A stretch of DNA of 57,300 nucleotides from an uncultured Collinsella sp. (GTDB lineage Bacteria; Actinomycetota; Coriobacteriia; Coriobacteriales; Coriobacteriaceae): NCBI GenBank assembly GCA_902475245.1, contig CABRYP010000011.1:1-57300 (forward strand). The letters are read 5' to 3'. The translations under genes and the position numbers were made by a program. Below, piece by piece: positions 43,193-50,963 of the stretch (within the stretch, counting starts at the first letter, position 1; each line of letters opens with the position of its first letter). A model generated the notes under the pieces. That model did not search any database. It was not told the DNA's origin and saw only the letters and a list, made by a program, of their open reading frames with translations.

Positions 43193-44206
43193 ATGGCATA
43201 TCCCGTATTTGACCTACACTGCGACACCGCCGACCGCATCGGCTGGGCCACGCTCGATCTCGACCTGCGCTTTACCGCCGGCACCGACGGCTATTTCCCC
43301 GGCGACGAAACGCATCCGCAGGATTTCGACCTCATCGAGGGCAACGCCTGCGCCATCTCGCTCGCAAAGATCGGCAACACGCCGTGGGCACAGTGCTTCG
43401 CCACGTTTGTCCCCGACGAGATTCCCACCGCCCACGCCGCACGCTTCCAAGCACAGATCATGGCGCACATGAGCGGCCAGGCAATGCTCAACCACGACCG
43501 CATGGTCAACGTACGCAGCGCCGCTGACATTCGCCCTGCACTCAAAGACGGCAAGGTCGCCTGCATCCACACCATCGAAAACGCCACGTTCTTTGCCGAG
43601 GACCCCGCGCTGATCGAGGCGCTCAAGAGCCTGGGCGTACTCATGTCATCGCTCAGCTGGAACGCGCAGGGACCGCTCGCGAGCGGCCACGACACCCACG
43701 CCGGCCTCACCGCCGCCGGCATCGAGGCGCTTACGCAGATGGAACACGCCGGCATGATACTCGACGTCTCCCACCTCAACGATGAGTGCTTTGACGAGGT
43801 TGTCGCCCACGCCACGCGCCCCTTCGTCGCCAGCCACTCCAACTCCCGTGCGGTTTGCGGCGTCAAGCGCAACCTCACCGACGACCAGTTCCGTACCATT
43901 CGCGACATGGGCGGCATCGTCGGCCTCAACTACTGCAGCGAGTTCCTCTCCAACGAAGCAACCGACGAGACCGCCGCAGATGTCACCTTCGACCAGCTGG
44001 CAGCCCATATCGAACACTGGCTCGACCTGGGCGGCGAAGATGTCATCGCACTCGGCGGCGACTGGGACGGCGCCAAGGTACCCGACTTCCTCTCCGATGC
44101 CAGCAAGATGCCCGAGTTCCAGAACATGCTTTCCAAGCACTTTGGCAAGACCGTGATGCAAAAGCTCTGCAGCGACAACGCCCTTGCCTTCTTCGAGCGT
44201 TATTAA
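43193..44206 (+). CDS. Membrane dipeptidase (peptidase M19, renal dipeptidase family)
   Basis: 337 residues from the ATG at 43193 (GGAGG upstream). Zn ligands: FDLHCDT (HxD), IENATFF (bridging Glu), and the two His within the ILDVSHLNDECFDEV and VASHSNSRAVCGVKRNL segments. C-terminal GGDWDGAKVP. There is no signal peptide, so cytoplasmic. It hydrolyses dipeptides, including those with D-residues, likely in peptide scavenging. Confidence 0.92.
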   Translation: MAYPVFDLHCDTADRIGWATLDLDLRFTAGTDGYFPGDETHPQDFDLIEGNACAISLAKIGNTPWAQCFATFVPDEIPTAHAARFQAQIMAHMSGQAMLNHDRMVNVRSAADIRPALKDGKVACIHTIENATFFAEDPALIEALKSLGVLMSSLSWNAQGPLASGHDTHAGLTAAGIEALTQMEHAGMILDVSHLNDECFDEVVAHATRPFVASHSNSRAVCGVKRNLTDDQFRTIRDMGGIVGLNYCSEFLSNEATDETAADVTFDQLAAHIEHWLDLGGEDVIALGGDWDGAKVPDFLSDASKMPEFQNMLSKHFGKTVMQKLCSDNALAFFERY

Positions 44207-44280
44207 TTTCACATCCCTTGAGCGGGCCGGTATGCCGAGCGATCGACATGCCGGCCCGTCCCCAATCCAAAGGATAACTT

Positions 44281-45057
44281 TTGACGCAGCAATTTACGAT
44301 TTTCCTACCCCGACCGGATGGGACGCCCATCCCCGTCGTCGTTACCAAAAAGCGCGTCAAGAACTTCAACCTGCGCGTCACATCGAGCGGTGAGGTCCAC
44401 GCCAGCGCACCGCTCGACGCCAGCCGCGAGCGTATCGAAGCGTTTGTAAAGCGCAACAACGGCTGGATTATCAGCCGACTTGCCCAGCGCGAGCAACGTC
44501 AGGCGACGGCGCGAGAACCGCTCAGTCCCCTCTCGATCATTGCGCTTTGGGGCAAGCCCATCACGGTACAGGACGCACTCGATCACAACTTTGCATCACC
44601 CGCACCGCGACCCAAACAGGTCACCTTCGCAAGTTTTATGGGTACCGACGAATCGAACGAAGGCCCACAGGCCAAGCGGCGCGCAATCCTCGACGGCCTA
44701 ACGTCCGACGAGCTCCAAGTCCATATCGACCAGCTCTATACGTCCGAGGTCACATCGGCGCTACGCGATATTGTGCACGCATACGAAATCGCAATGGGTG
44801 TCGCCGTTTCCCGCGTTTCCGTACGCAGCATGAAAACGCGCTGGGGCTCGTGCACGCCCAAAACCGGCGCCATTCGCATCGCACGAGAACTTGCCGCCTA
44901 CCCCGTCGAATGCCTCGACATGGTTGTCGCCCACGAGCTCGTCCACTTGCTCGAGCCAAGCCACAATCAGCGGTTCCACGCCCTGCTCGACACGTACTGC
45001 CCCAACAATAGAGCTCTGTCGCAGCGACTCAAAAAACCGCCCGCCAACGAGCTTTAG
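44281..45057 (+). CDS. YgjP-type metallopeptidase-fold protein (DUF45)
   Basis: 258 residues from a TTG at 44281 with AAAGGA upstream. C-terminal SVRSMKTRWGSCTP and the zinc motif VVAHELVHLLEPSHNQRFHALL (HExxH-like HELVH plus third His) define the DUF45/WLM family. The N-terminal half has KKRVKNFNLRVTSSGEVHASAP. Proteolytic activity is not established; members associate with DNA-protein crosslink and restriction contexts. It converges on folB with 6 nt between stops. Confidence 0.86.
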   Translation: MTQQFTIFLPRPDGTPIPVVVTKKRVKNFNLRVTSSGEVHASAPLDASRERIEAFVKRNNGWIISRLAQREQRQATAREPLSPLSIIALWGKPITVQDALDHNFASPAPRPKQVTFASFMGTDESNEGPQAKRRAILDGLTSDELQVHIDQLYTSEVTSALRDIVHAYEIAMGVAVSRVSVRSMKTRWGSCTPKTGAIRIARELAAYPVECLDMVVAHELVHLLEPSHNQRFHALLDTYCPNNRALSQRLKKPPANEL

Positions 45058-45063
45058 CGTCAG

Positions 45064-45549
45064 CTAGCGCACGCGCTCGATCTCGACGCCACAGCTTGCC
45101 AGGGGAAGACCAACGGGCGCCCAAGGCTTATCGAGCTTAACACGCACGCCAAGCAGCAAGGGATAACGACGTAGCAGCATCTGGGCCACACCCTCGGCTG
45201 CAGCCTCGATGAGCTTAAACGTATGCTCGCGCAGATAGCCATCGACATCGTGGCACACCGAGCCGTAATCAATAGAGGCATCCAGGTTATCGTGCTCCCC
45301 CGCCGCGCGCAGGTCGGCATAGAGCACCAAGGACACGACAAACTTCTGCCCCAGGGCGTTTTCCTCGGGATACACGCCGTGGTTGGCAAAGACCTCGAGA
45401 CCATCGATAGTAATGCGGTCGGCATGGCGCAGGTCGTCATAGCTCACATGGGGCACCGCCGTTGCGGCGGAAATCTCGCCCCTGCCACGACGGGCAAGCT
45501 CGGCACCCTCGGTCTTGGTTGCATTCTCGGGCAGCTTTTTGTTAGTCAT
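45064..45549 (-). CDS. folB: Dihydroneopterin aldolase
   Basis: 161 residues; the FolB domain spans about 43-161: DRITIDGLEVFANHGVYPEENALGQ contains the substrate-binding region, with LVLYADLRAA, SIDYGSVCHDVDGYL and the C-terminal VRVKLDKPWAPVG (catalytic Lys). About 40 N-terminal residues have no counterpart, so a shorter start is possible. It makes 6-hydroxymethyl-dihydropterin in folate synthesis. Third gene of a folE-HD-folB unit. Confidence 0.9.
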   Translation of the reverse strand: MTNKKLPENATKTEGAELARRGRGEISAATAVPHVSYDDLRHADRITIDGLEVFANHGVYPEENALGQKFVVSLVLYADLRAAGEHDNLDASIDYGSVCHDVDGYLREHTFKLIEAAAEGVAQMLLRRYPLLLGVRVKLDKPWAPVGLPLASCGVEIERVR

Positions 45550-45592
45550 CGCGATCGTCTCCTTCGTTCAGAACCCCGACCGCGCATACCGA

Positions 45593-46174
45593 CTACACGC
45601 GAATCGACAGGTTCTTTTTATCATCGCTCCAGTTGCAGGCATTGCGCGCAGGGCATGCAAAGCAGGCGCGCGACGCTTTGTCGGCTGCATAGAGCAGACG
45701 CTCAAGCGGCTGGCTGTTCACGCGCAGCTTTCGATGGCCCAGAATGGCCGTCTTAATGGCTGCGGCATCTGCCGGCTCAAACGCCACGTCTTCGGGCATG
45801 CCGCCGAGAATCGCATCGGCGACGCGTTCGCTTGCAACATCATGGGATATACCCGATTCATACTGTTCATCTTTGCCGATATCGTGAAGAAGTGCCGTGG
45901 CATAGATGACCTCGCGGTCAAATTTGAGCTCTTCCTCGAGATTCTTGATCCACATAATACGGGCGACATCCAGCAGATGGTCGATACCGTGGCGGCAAAA
46001 GATGCGCCCCGATTCCAACTGCGCAATGTTTCCCAGATGCCGCCGGAACAGTCCGTTGGCACAGATGTAATCAATGCAAGGCATGGCACCAAAGGGAGTC
46101 AGGCCCGAAGCCATAAAGCCGCGACGCGACGTTCCTTCATCGGTCTTCGATGCAAAGTCGTTGACGACTCTCAT
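45593..46174 (-). CDS. HD-domain phosphohydrolase between folE and folB
   Basis: 193 residues. HD-domain motif: RHGIDHLLDVARI, then ATALLHDIGKDEQY (His-Asp pair) and a later ISHDVASERV. A C-terminal ACFACPARNACNW segment has three Cys that could bind a metal or Fe-S cluster. It starts two bases after the folE stop. The HD superfamily includes the archaeal phosphodiesterase MptB; the missing dihydroneopterin triphosphate dephosphorylation step is a possible role. Confidence 0.85.
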   Translation of the reverse strand: MRVVNDFASKTDEGTSRRGFMASGLTPFGAMPCIDYICANGLFRRHLGNIAQLESGRIFCRHGIDHLLDVARIMWIKNLEEELKFDREVIYATALLHDIGKDEQYESGISHDVASERVADAILGGMPEDVAFEPADAAAIKTAILGHRKLRVNSQPLERLLYAADKASRACFACPARNACNWSDDKKNLSIRV

Positions 46175-46176
46175 GG

Positions 46177-46734
46177 TTAGCGGCCCAGCATCCTAAAGAA
46201 TCGCTCCTCGAGCGACGGATCGGTCTCAAAGACACCGCGACGAGCAAGCGTTACGGTCTTGGTACCGGGCTTTTGCACGCCGCGCATGGTCATGCACATA
46301 TGCTCGGCTTCCATCAGCACGATTGCCCCTTGGGGGGCAAGATATTCCATGAGGGCATCGGCAACCTGTGTACACAGCTGCTCCTGCAGCTGCAGACGAC
46401 GGGCATAGACCTCAACCGTGCGAGCAAGCTTAGACAGACCCGCCACGCGGCCGTTAGGGATATAGCCGATCGCAGCCTTGCCATAAAACGGCAGCAGATG
46501 GTGCTCGCACAGCGAGTAAAACGTGATGTCGCGCTCGATAACTAAATCGTTCGAAGCGACGGCAAAAGTTTTGGACAGGTGCTCCTCAGCGCTCTGGTCC
46601 ATGCCGCCGGCAATCTCGCCATACATGCGGGCGACGCGTGCCGGCGTCTCCAGCAGGCCCTCACGAGTTGGGTCCTCGCCTATGCCCTCAAGCAACAGCT
46701 TTATGGCGGTCTCAACTTTTTCCTGATCGACCAT
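46177..46734 (-). CDS. folE: GTP cyclohydrolase I
   Basis: 185 residues. Family signature: VASNDLVIERDITFYSLCEHHLLPFYGKAAIGYIPNGRVAGLSKLAR, with zinc Cys-His-His in LCEHH and the later Cys in EHMCMTMRGVQKPG. First committed step of folate synthesis: GTP to dihydroneopterin triphosphate. Co-transcribed with the HD and folB genes. Confidence 0.96.
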   Translation of the reverse strand: MVDQEKVETAIKLLLEGIGEDPTREGLLETPARVARMYGEIAGGMDQSAEEHLSKTFAVASNDLVIERDITFYSLCEHHLLPFYGKAAIGYIPNGRVAGLSKLARTVEVYARRLQLQEQLCTQVADALMEYLAPQGAIVLMEAEHMCMTMRGVQKPGTKTVTLARRGVFETDPSLEERFFRMLGR

Positions 46735-46800
46735 CTAGGCCTCACTCTTCCGATTTTGCGTTCGCGCTATGGTACCACGCCCTCCGGCATCGGCCACAAG

Positions 46801-47382
46801 CTACATAGTATGGGTCGAATAGACCGGATCGTCTCGCCAAAGCTCCACAGCGTCGCAAAGCGAAACGCCCTCGCGCGCGGCACGAGTGCGCGTGGCGTTC
46901 ATGTCGATCACCCGCTGATTACTCGAACCCCTAAAACGCAAGGAGATATCGTACAGGTCTTGAACGAACGGGCCGTCCACCAACATATCGAGGCAGGCAA
47001 GGATACGGTCCGTCACCTCGGTATGATGACGGCCGCCCGGCATAAGTTCCTCGAGCACGTCGCCGGTAAAGCACCAAATGGTCTTCCCCGACTCCACAGG
47101 ATAGGCCGCACGCACGCGTTCGATAAAGTCAACGAGACCCGCCTGATTCTCGGGTTCCATGGGCTCGCCACCCAGAATCGTCAGGCCATCAATAAAGGGA
47201 TGGTCAAGACTGTCGATAATCTTGTCCTCGACGGCACGGTCGAACGGTTCACCCGCGGCAAAGTCCCACGCGACGGAGTTAAAGCAATTCTTGCACCCAC
47301 GACGGCACCCACTCACAAACAGAGAAGTACGAACACCTTCCCCATCAGCAATGTCGAAATACTTAATGTTCGCGTAGTTCAT
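46801..47382 (-). CDS. nrdG: Anaerobic ribonucleotide reductase activating enzyme
   Basis: 193 residues from the ATG at 47382; the frame upstream of it is not needed. Radical-SAM Cys motif CRRGCKNC followed by FNSVAWDF; GGEPMEPEN for SAM contact. It generates the glycyl radical on NrdD. Downstream of nrdD with 427 nt of structured DNA between them, so it may have its own promoter. Confidence 0.93.
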   Translation of the reverse strand: MNYANIKYFDIADGEGVRTSLFVSGCRRGCKNCFNSVAWDFAAGEPFDRAVEDKIIDSLDHPFIDGLTILGGEPMEPENQAGLVDFIERVRAAYPVESGKTIWCFTGDVLEELMPGGRHHTEVTDRILACLDMLVDGPFVQDLYDISLRFRGSSNQRVIDMNATRTRAAREGVSLCDAVELWRDDPVYSTHTM

Positions 47383-47397
47383 AGGTAACTCTCCCGG

Positions 47398-47481
47398 GAG
47401 GCCGGGACATATCATCCCGTCCTCAAACATTCTCGGCCTGCGGCCTGCGAAACTGCGGGCGGGACGATATGTCCCGGCCTC
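47398..47481. repeat. Inverted repeat upstream of nrdG
   Basis: GAGGCCGGGACATATC (47398-47413) is perfectly complementary to 47466-47481, separated by 52 nt that contain smaller G/C palindromes. Sits between the nrdG start and the nrdD 3' region. Confidence 0.75.
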
Positions 47482-47609
47482 ATGCAAAGGGTAACTCAAT
47501 GAACGAAGCGAACATCGAGTATAGGGTTCGAGGTCCAATAAAAACTTTGTTGCAGCCCAACCGTCATCGCAAGCAAAACGTTGTTGCAAGTCAACTCATT
47601 TCCGCTAAG

Positions 47610-47850
47610 AACTTCGAGAAGTGAGCAGACCGCATGCTGCATCTCAACTACGTCAACTTGGCTGAACCGAGAGGGCCGCTTGGGCTTTTGCTCGATATGA
47701 GTTCCGCACGCAAAGAAGGCCACTTAATGTGGCCTTCGTCTTGCGCAGGACTGTCCGAAATAGCGAGCAAATGCCCAAGCGGCCCTCTCGGTTCAGCCCC
47801 GGAGCGGTATTAGAGATGCAGCACGCGGTCGCGGATCTCCTCGGTTCGAC
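47610..47850. repeat. Inverted duplication of the nrdD 3' end around a terminator
   Basis: Nested matches: 47660-47685 with 47773-47798 (26 bp perfect), 47687-47694 with 47764-47771, and 47629-47645 with 47813-47829 (one mismatch), the last lying inside the nrdD coding 3' end. At the centre is GAAGGCCAC-TTAAT-GTGGCCTTC (47715-47737). Confidence 0.75.
47713..47742. terminator. Central hairpin, probable nrdD terminator
   Basis: 9-bp stem GAAGGCCAC / GTGGCCTTC with TTAAT loop; CAAA on one side and GTCTT on the other. Works in either direction on paper. Confidence 0.6.
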
Positions 47851-50032
47851 CCTGGTTCCAGAATTGAGTACCGATGTAGCCGCACGTACGACGGGCGACA
47901 TTCATCTTCTCCTGATCGCGGTTGCCGCAATTGGGGCACTCCCACACCAGCTTGCCGTCATCCTCGACAATCTTGATCTCGCCGTCGTAGCCACACACCT
48001 GGCAGTAATCGCTCTTGGTGTTGAGCTCGGCATACATGATGTTGTCGTAGATGTACTGCATCACGCGAATGACAGCCTTAAGGTTGTCCTGCATGTTGGG
48101 AACCTCGACGTAGGAGATGGCACCGCCCGGCGAAAGCTGCTGGAACATGCCCTCGAACTTGAGCTTATCGAAAGCATCAATCTCCTCGGACACATGGACG
48201 TGGTAGCTGTTGGTAATGTAGCCCTTGTCCGTCACACCCGGAATAATGCCAAAACGACGCTGCAAGCACTTGGCGAACTTGTAGGTCGTCGACTCAAGCG
48301 GGGTGCCGTACAGCGAGAAGTCGATATCGCTTTCGGCCTTCCACTCGGCGCATTTGTCGTTCATGTGCTGCATGACGGCCATGGCAAACGGCGTGCCTTC
48401 CTTCTCGGTGTGGCTGTGGCCCGTCATGTACTTGACGCACTCATACAGACCGGCATACCCCAGGCTGATGGTGGAATAGCCGCCCACGAGCAGTTTGTCG
48501 ATCGTCTCGCCCTTCTTAAGGCGCGCCAGGGCGCCGTACTGCCACAGAATCGGTGCGGCATCCGAAAGCGTGCCCATCAGGCGCTCATGACGGCACAGCA
48601 GGGCACGATGGCACAGCTCAAGGCGCTCGTCGAAGATCTTCCAGAACTTGTCCATGTCCTGATGCGAGCTCAGTGCGACATCGGGCAGGTTGATGGTCAC
48701 AACACCCTGGTTAAAGCGGCCATAGTACTTAGGTTTGGTCGGGTCATAGTTCAGCGCGTTGGCGACATTGTTAAAGCCGTTGCCCGAACGGTCGGGCGTC
48801 AGGAAGCTGCGGCAACCCATGCAGGTGTAGCAATCGCCATTGCCGGCGGTCTCACCCTTAGACAGCTTGAGCTCACGCATCTTCTTCTCAGAGATGTAGT
48901 CGGGCACCATGCGCTTGGCGGTGCACTTGGCAGCCAGCTGGGTCAGGTAGAAGTACGGGGAATTCTCGTGAACGTTATCGTCCTCGAGCACATAGATAAG
49001 CTTGGGGAATGCCGGGGTAATCCACACGCCGGCCTCGTTCTTAACGCCCTCGTAGCGCTGGCGAAGCGTCTCCTCCACGATCATGGCAAGGTCGTGCTTC
49101 TCCTGAGGCGTACGGGCCTCGTTAAGATACATAAAGACCGTCACGAACGGTGCCTGGCCATTCGTGGTCATAAGCGTCACGACCTGATACTGAATCGTTT
49201 GGACGCCGCGACGGATCTCGTCACGCAGACGGTCCTCAACGACCTCACGGACCTTCTCGGCAGACGCAGAGACGCCAAGCTCCTCGAGCTCGCGGGCAAC
49301 CTCGACACGAATCTTCTGGCGGCTCACCTCGACAAACGGAGCCAGGTGGGTCAGCGAAATCGACTGACCGCCGTACTGGGAAGAGGCGACCTGGGCGATA
49401 ATCTGCGTCGCGATATTGCAAGCAGTCGAGAAGCTGTGCGGCTTCTCGATCAGCGTGCCCGAGATAACGGTGCCGTTCTGGAGCATATCCTCCAGGTTCA
49501 CCAGATCGCAGTTGTGCATATGCTGAGCAAAGTAATCCGAATCGTGGAAGTGGATCAGGCCCTCATTATGGGCATCCACGATCTCCTGGGGCAGCAGCAC
49601 GCGCTGGGTCAGGTCCTTGGAAATCTCGCCGGCCATATAGTCGCGCTGAACGGAGTTGACGGTCGGGTTCTTGTTGGAGTTCTCCTGCTTGACCTCTTCG
49701 TTGTTGCACTCGATCAGCGACAGGATCTTGTCGTCGGTCGTGTTCTTCTGGCGCTTCAGGCTCTGAACATAGCGATAGATGATATAGTGGCGAGCGACCT
49801 CGTAGCAGTCGAGACGCATAATCTCGTCCTCGACCAGATCCTGGATCTCCTCGACCGATACGGTGTGGCCGGCCTTCTCACATGCCTCGGCGACGTTTTG
49901 TGCCGCATAGATCACCTGGCGGTCGGTAAGGCGAGAGCCTTCCTCGACCTCCAAGTTTGCGGCGCGGATCGCATTGACGATCTTATCGATGTCAAAGGTA
50001 ACCTCGGTGCCGCTGCGCTTGATGATCTTCAT
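47810..50032 (-). CDS. nrdD: Anaerobic ribonucleoside-triphosphate reductase
   Basis: 740 residues from the ATG at 50032. N-terminal ATP-cone (KRSGTEVTFDIDKIVNAIRAAN), catalytic body with CYTCMGCRSFL, and a C-terminal zinc site CQVCGYDGEI plus CPNCGNRDQEK, then MNVARRTCGYIGTQFWNQGRTEEI around the glycyl-radical Gly. Makes dNTPs without oxygen, using NrdG. Tandem NrdR boxes and a promoter are upstream; the 3' end is duplicated in inverted form downstream. Confidence 0.97.
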   Translation of the reverse strand: MKIIKRSGTEVTFDIDKIVNAIRAANLEVEEGSRLTDRQVIYAAQNVAEACEKAGHTVSVEEIQDLVEDEIMRLDCYEVARHYIIYRYVQSLKRQKNTTDDKILSLIECNNEEVKQENSNKNPTVNSVQRDYMAGEISKDLTQRVLLPQEIVDAHNEGLIHFHDSDYFAQHMHNCDLVNLEDMLQNGTVISGTLIEKPHSFSTACNIATQIIAQVASSQYGGQSISLTHLAPFVEVSRQKIRVEVARELEELGVSASAEKVREVVEDRLRDEIRRGVQTIQYQVVTLMTTNGQAPFVTVFMYLNEARTPQEKHDLAMIVEETLRQRYEGVKNEAGVWITPAFPKLIYVLEDDNVHENSPYFYLTQLAAKCTAKRMVPDYISEKKMRELKLSKGETAGNGDCYTCMGCRSFLTPDRSGNGFNNVANALNYDPTKPKYYGRFNQGVVTINLPDVALSSHQDMDKFWKIFDERLELCHRALLCRHERLMGTLSDAAPILWQYGALARLKKGETIDKLLVGGYSTISLGYAGLYECVKYMTGHSHTEKEGTPFAMAVMQHMNDKCAEWKAESDIDFSLYGTPLESTTYKFAKCLQRRFGIIPGVTDKGYITNSYHVHVSEEIDAFDKLKFEGMFQQLSPGGAISYVEVPNMQDNLKAVIRVMQYIYDNIMYAELNTKSDYCQVCGYDGEIKIVEDDGKLVWECPNCGNRDQEKMNVARRTCGYIGTQFWNQGRTEEIRDRVLHL

Positions 50033-50258
50033 CCTCTTGCCTCTTTCGCATCGTAGCCTCATTGCGCTTCAGAGCCAAACGATGCCCGGCAGGGCTTACC
50101 CTGTCTTGCGGCGCCGTCGCGCAATCTGTGTTTTCGATAACCATAGGCCCTCATGCGGACAATCCTCGCAGCCAATCAAGGGGCTCAAAGATCCATCCAA
50201 ATAATGGGGCGAATAAGGTTCTCGTTCTCTGTCCGCCATCTATCATACGACAAAGAGG

Positions 50259-50306
50259 CATCTATATCCTGTATTCTTTTTTTAGGTCAAACACAACATA
50301 TAGTGT
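50259..50306 (-). promoter_or_regulatory. Tandem NrdR boxes overlapping the nrdD promoter
   Basis: ACACAACATATAGTGT (50291-50306) matches the NrdR palindrome at 14 of 16 positions. A weaker box, CATCTATATCCTGTAT (50259-50274), lies 16 nt away, giving the 32-bp start-to-start spacing expected for NrdR. On the minus strand TTGACC (50285-50290) and TATAGA (50261-50266) form the promoter. Confidence 0.7.
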
Positions 50307-50621
50307 TTCAGCAGGTCAAAGCAATTGGTCAATTTGCAGACGCATTATAAATGAAAGCCTCTTGGCAGACTGCTAAAACGTTATCAACCCAACTACCTGC
50401 ACAGCAGTTTTGAAACCCCCTCAACCGTGCCGCCGCCAAATAGCACCAAAACCAAGCCGCTCACGCCAAAAGAATCCAAAAGATTATGCTTGACCAACAT
50501 GTTGCGGTCATGATGGGCCAGGACACATGCAATCTGCCGGCACCCCTACGGGATACAAAGACCATCGCGTACGGACCTTGGATCAATATTTGATGACTTA
50601 TTTGGCGGCGCGCTTGGTGGC
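50307..50621. other. Gene-free stretch between the nrdD promoter and the tRNA-Val terminator
   Basis: No plausible coding frame with a ribosome site, and no RNA gene recognised. Confidence 0.5.
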
Positions 50622-50660
50622 AAAAAACAAAACAGCCCAGAGGACATAGCCTCTGAGCTG
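50622..50660 (-). terminator. Terminator after tRNA-Val
   Basis: Minus strand CAGCTCAGAGG / CCTCTGGGCTG stem followed by TTTTGTTTTTT. Confidence 0.88.
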
Positions 50661-50668
50661 CGAACATT

Positions 50669-50743
50669 TGGTGGGCGTTAGAAGATTTGAACTTCTGACC
50701 TCTTCCGTGTCAGGGAAGCGCTCTCCCCCTGAGCTAAACGCCC
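50669..50743 (-). tRNA. tRNA-Val (GAC)
   Basis: Cloverleaf with acceptor GGGCGTT/AACGCCC, anticodon loop CTGACAC (anticodon GAC), T-arm GTTCAAATC, and encoded CCA (TGG at 50669-50671 on the plus strand). 75 nt. Confidence 0.95.
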
Positions 50744-50746
50744 AAA

Positions 50747-50822
50747 TGGAGCGGACAACGGGGCTCGAACCCGCGACCCCAACCTTGGCAAGGTTGTGCT
50801 CTACCAACTGAGCCATGTCCGC
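50747..50822 (-). tRNA. tRNA-Gly (GCC), copy 1
   Basis: Acceptor GCGGACA, anticodon loop TTGCCAA (GCC), T-loop GGTTCGAGCCC, encoded CCA. 76 nt, identical to the copies at 53035 and 53261. Three bases before tRNA-Val, same transcript. Confidence 0.96.
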
Positions 50823-50834
50823 TTACGAGGATTA

Positions 50835-50882
50835 ATCTTACGTGATGCCCGCATCCTATGCAAGAACTTTTTTTGAAAAGTT
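50835..50882 (-). promoter_or_regulatory. tRNA-Gly/tRNA-Val promoter with AT palindrome UP element
   Basis: Minus strand TTGCAT (50858-50863), 17 nt, TAAGAT (50835-50840). Just upstream is AACTTTTCAAAAAAAGTT (50865-50882). Transcription starts only about five bases before the tRNA. Confidence 0.75.
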
Positions 50883-50963
50883 TTGCGACGCCCTCGCGAA
50901 CCTCGCGAAGACATCAGCCACCACGGAAGGCGCAGGCAAACGCAAACTCGCCGCAAGAGGCCC

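Noticed and set aside
47729..50056. 775-codon frame opposite nrdD
   Set aside because: Shadow of nrdD, whose Cys motifs and glycyl-radical region are unmistakable.
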